A stretch of DNA of 64,000 bases from Osmia lignaria lignaria (lineage: Eukaryota > Arthropoda > Insecta > Hymenoptera > Megachilidae): NCBI RefSeq assembly GCF_051020975.1, contig NC_135038.1:9360001-9424000 (forward strand), written 5' to 3'. Positions 61,355 through 64,000 of the stretch are shown here, piece after piece; position 1 is the stretch's first letter; each line of letters starts with the position of its first letter. The translations under genes were made by a program, and so were the position numbers. Under the pieces are notes generated by a model. The model saw only the letters and a list, made by a program, of their open reading frames with translations. It was not told the DNA's origin and made no database searches.

Positions 61355-61369
61355 GGTCGCCATCTAGCG
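61355..61369 (-). promoter_or_regulatory. CTCF-like motif
   Basis: GGTCGCCATCTAGCG on plus, i.e. CGCTAGATGGCGACC on minus, matches the conserved CTCF core (AG-R-K-GGCG). About 650 bp beyond the 3' end of the compact Bearded gene. Single-motif evidence only. Confidence 0.35.
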
Positions 61370-62009
61370 ATGTAGGGCCAAACCATGCAGTTTAGGGAAG
61401 TAACAAGGGCAAATAATAGATGGTGCATTGGAACGTTGCAGAAATTGCATCGCAAGGATGCAATTCGTCATTAGGTATTCATTAAATGATTAATAGCAAT
61501 CAACAGTAAAGATCAATATTTTTTTTTTAAATATTATTGTATTTAGTATTATTTCACCTTTTTATTACTTTTGGATAAATGTATTTAGAAAGGAATAGAT
61601 AAAGAAATAGAACTTAAGTGTTTAGATATGTGCTACTTTTTATTGATCTCTACTACTGAAAATGGGAAAGCACTTGGTCATCAGCACACAATAATTTGTA
61701 CTTCAGCAACAATTTTTACAATGTATTAATTAATATATTAATATGATTATTTATGTAATATAGAAAATTTATAACATATTTAAAAGGTGAAGTATAAATT
61801 ATTACTCAGATTAAAGAATTATTCTTTAATTCAGAAGTGAAGTAAATAGAAATTTTCAGTAGATTTAAAAAAAAAACTTTGAACTTTATAAGAAACTTTA
61901 TAACTATTATTAAATTGTTATATTTGCAATAGCTTCATTCTCTATACATACCTTTAAATTCTACTGTTTTAAATAAATCATTTGGAAGGGATATTAAGAA
62001 TAAAAATAA

Positions 62010-62965
62010 AATTTCAAGTTCACACAGTTTATTTATCGAATATACTTATAAGAAACAGCAGTTTATAAACGCAAAGCGAAAGAAATTGGAGCATGCTGTC
62101 CAAAAAAACGAAAGGAGACAAAACGAAAACGCCATACAATCATTATAAAAGTGTGAGTAAATCTAAGAATAAAAGGTGTACAATAAAAAAAATCGAAGGA
62201 AACACAAAATTTCGAGATCAAACAAAGAAAAATTACAAAATTTTGCACACAAAATTCAACTTCCTCGGTCTATTGGCAGAACTCGATCGATTCTGCTTGG
62301 AAAATTATTCATTGTATCACAAGTTATCGCTCGAGCTGTGATTTAATCATTTTTATCCTAACTTACAATCAATCTTAAATCTTCTACATTTATCACAGTG
62401 TTTCTCTAGAAACTAATATTGCAATTTTTCCGGAAGACATTGATTGAGATCAATGATACATTACAATAATTTCCTCTGTTTAAAGCACTTATCACAGTTC
62501 CTTTACTACCTTAATTATCACAGTTTCCATGATTCATCACAATTTTCTACGCTTACATGATATACAATCTTTCTGTCGCGTATCACAGTTGTTCATATTA
62601 TAGAATATGCACTGGGCGGCCTATGTCGTCGAACGAAGTTCGATGATATTAAATCTACGATATTCTGTCGTTAGACTTAAACCTAGTATCACAGCTTTTA
62701 AGTCAGTCCATCGTTACTCTCTAACTTAAAAGAATCTTAAAAGTATCATTGCAAACATCCTCTTAGATCTACGATTAATCTATCCGGATACTAATGCAAT
62801 TAAAGCTCCGAACCAGGAGTTACGTGAACCTTAAGATCTTAACTTACGAGAAAGACATTGAAACTTAAAGCTACCTTAAACTCGGCGTACAAAGTGGAAG
62901 ACGGTATTGATTTATCTAACGATCTCACGAAACGACGTCGTCTTCGATCAGGATCCATCACGATG
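62010..62965 (-). promoter_or_regulatory. 3' UTR of the compact Bearded gene, dense in miRNA-type boxes
   Basis: On the minus strand it has seven K boxes (plus-strand ATCACA at 62316, 62392, 62491, 62517, 62536, 62582, 62688), two Brd boxes (plus-strand TAAAGCT at 62801-62807, 62866-62872) and two GY boxes (plus-strand GGAAGAC at 62432-62438, 62896-62902). The Brd boxes lie closest to the stop. This combination is diagnostic of Bearded/E(spl) transcripts and implies heavy post-transcriptional repression. Confidence 0.88.
62028..62033 (-). terminator. polyadenylation signal of the compact Bearded gene
   Basis: TTTATT on plus (AATAAA on minus), about 935 nt after the stop and downstream of every K box. 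Confidence 0.5.
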
Positions 62966-63202
62966 TCAGTGTCTCATTTTCATCGCCAGTTCCCTCAGCT
63001 CGTTCTCCAGATTCTCGTTGTTCAAGTTCCTCAGTTCCTCCTCGTTCAATTGCAGTCGGCTGCCCTCCGTTCTGCCATTTCGACGAAACTTGGCGCAAAG
63101 TAGTCGAATGGCCCTCTTGATAGTTCGGCTGGTGATCAGCGTACTGTCAATTCGTCGATCAGTCATCGAACTGACGGTCACTCTGGAGATCTGTCTCTTC
63201 AT
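62966..63202 (-). CDS. compact Bearded-family protein, 78 aa
   Basis: ATG at 63200-63202 sits in a near-perfect Kozak context (GCCACCATGA) and opens 78 codons ending TGA at 62966-62968. The frame stays open upstream to 63292 but without an ATG, so the longer reading is not used. A basic amphipathic helix at residues 24-42 (TSRTIKRAIRLLCAKFRRN) and an NENLENEL motif at 62-69, like the NxxNExLE of the family, are present. The C-terminal blocks of m-alpha/m4 are absent; length and content match the short Drosophila members (Brd, m2, m6 class). Expected role: Neuralized antagonist. The 3' UTR boxes and TATA box independently support a real E(spl)-C gene. No symbol given because orthology is unclear. 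Confidence 0.88.
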   Translation of the reverse strand: MKRQISRVTVSSMTDRRIDSTLITSRTIKRAIRLLCAKFRRNGRTEGSRLQLNEEELRNLNNENLENELRELAMKMRH

Positions 63203-63468
63203 GGTGGCGCCGAAGAAGTAGAAAAACCGGTCGCGATTCCTCACGTTTCTCTGCCGGACTGGTGGTTGTTTATCAAAGATCTTTCGCGTCAATGCGCCTT
63301 GGATCTTTGTGTATGTGTATAGGTTTTTGTATAGGCGGGTGGTACTTGTGTGTCGGTACTAACACCGGAATGAGAGAGAGGAGAACGGAAACGGAACACG
63401 TGCACGAGTCTGGTGGATTCGCTTGTATCGGTTGTGAAACGCACGTTTGAGTAGGTGTGATTGAATGT
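63203..63468 (-). promoter_or_regulatory. 5' UTR of the compact Bearded gene
   Basis: About 260 nt between the predicted start and the ATG, with CACGTG at about 63398-63403. No upstream ATG in the coding frame. Overlapping ORFs on both strands are not supported. Confidence 0.5.
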
Positions 63469-63500
63469 GAGCTAGGATGAGGAGTCTTCCTCTTATATAG
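63460..63500 (-). promoter_or_regulatory. core promoter of the compact Bearded gene
   Basis: CTATATAAG at 63500-63492 on the minus strand, the same TATA word as at the other two genes; start expected at about 63462-63468, where TCACATTCAATC offers Inr-like TCA. Confidence 0.8.
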
Positions 63501-63509
63501 CCGAAGGGC

Positions 63510-63760
63510 GGCGCATGCGCGGTGCCGAGGAGAGCCGAGGGTGGAGACAAGGTTCTTTCGTACAGGTACGTGCGTGGGTTCGTGTGCGCAGAAGGGCAGG
63601 TACTTTCCACCCCTTCGGTATTTGCCCACCCTGTGGAAAAAGGGCGAGCAACCGGCGGTTATGTAATTTGCATTTCACGTGTTGCCACTGGATTCCTTTG
63701 GCAAACTCTTTTGTTTTGTATTGTTACGTTTCCCCCATTGCGGGAAACGGGGTAAAATTA
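63510..63760. promoter_or_regulatory. proximal upstream region of the compact Bearded gene
   Basis: CACGTG at 63676-63681 and an inverted pair CGTTTCCC/GGGAAACG at 63728-63750 with 7-bp spacer. No YGTGRGAA site and no GCAGSTG site was found, unlike the other two genes. Confidence 0.5.
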
Positions 63761-63873
63761 TAATATGAAAAACATAGGAAATGATATTGAGATTATTCGT
63801 ATTTGCAAGTATAAAATTTTAGAAGAATAAAATTCATTGATTCATTACGTATCAACGTATGCATTTTAAATAT

Positions 63874-64000
63874 CCACCTAGTGGCGCGCTATTGTACTTA
63901 CGACTCACCGCGCATGCGCGCGCAGCGATTAGCGAGGGAAAATTTAGTAACAATGGCGCATTATGTGAGGGAGGTTGTTATCGCGAGTGATTAATTCATA
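63874..64000 (+). promoter_or_regulatory. possible promoter of a next gene (NRF1/EWG-type site)
   Basis: CGCGCATGCGCG near 63910-63921 is a perfect NRF1/Erect-wing palindrome, typical of TATA-less housekeeping promoters. An ATG in a fair context (ACAATGG) follows near 63953 and opens only 13 codons before a stop, with a possible donor (TAT|GTGAGG) inside. CCACCTAGTGGCGCGC at 63874-63889 is a weak CTCF-like word. The window ends before this can be tested. Confidence 0.3.

Noticed and set aside
62093..62341. 82-codon Lys-rich plus-strand ORF
   Set aside because: It lies inside the 3' UTR of the compact Bearded gene, on the opposite strand, and has AT-driven composition.
63203..63292. N-terminal extension of the compact Bearded protein to 63292
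   Set aside because: The extension would start at TTG. The first ATG, at 63202, has an excellent Kozak context and gives the expected family length.
63728..63750. Possible SPS at the compact Bearded promoter
   Set aside because: The arms read TGCGGGAA and TTCCCCCA, each with a mismatch in the Su(H) core, and the spacing between them is far too short.

Overview
The window looks like AT-rich, CpG-rich insect nuclear DNA, most probably from a bee or a related hymenopteran. It is part of an Enhancer of split complex, E(spl)-C, the Notch-response gene cluster. The evidence is three small genes, all on the minus strand and about 30 kb apart: a HES-type bHLH-Orange repressor ending in WRPW (CDS 1169-1925), a full-length Bearded-family protein of the m-alpha/m4 type (CDS 32163-32648), and a compact 78-residue Bearded-family protein (CDS 62966-63202). 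The species call is an inference from gene content, intron use, base composition and repeats; the order and family assignments are much firmer.

How the genes work together (family knowledge plus sequence): Notch signalling through Su(H), together with proneural bHLH activators, switches on the HES repressor, which blocks neural fate, and the Bearded proteins, which modulate Neuralized-dependent Delta endocytosis. The HES gene and the m-alpha-type gene both have a TATA box, an inverted Su(H) pair with a 17-bp spacer (the SPS), and a proneural GCAGSTG site within about 170 bp of the start. The compact Bearded gene has a similar TATA box but no consensus SPS in the 500 bp available. The 3' UTRs carry the K-box (TGTGAT), Brd-box (AGCTTTA) and GY-box (GTCTTCC, miR-7 seed) sites typical of this complex; the compact gene's UTR holds eleven of them.

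Layout: 1-2300, HES gene with 3' UTR, intron, promoter and SPS; 2300-31600, intergenic, with many short repeats and three GC-rich islands (18.4-19.15, 24.2-24.8, 26.6-27.1 kb), two of which carry TATAAATA boxes; 31640-32980, m-alpha-type gene with its promoter; 33-62 kb, intergenic, with minisatellites, fold-back elements and GC-richer blocks; 62.0-63.5 kb, compact Bearded gene; the last 100 bp may be the promoter of a next gene on the plus strand. No tRNA, rRNA, CRISPR or intact transposon gene was seen.

The most unusual signal is a dispersed element with a nearly invariant 19-bp core, GCGGACCATGGAGAGAGCC, present 15 times in both orientations across 64 kb, in AT-rich DNA that has diverged around it. 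Other odd signals are an apparent large excess of CACGTG E-boxes, a three-unit array in which a hairpin is kept by compensatory changes, and several other short repeat families.
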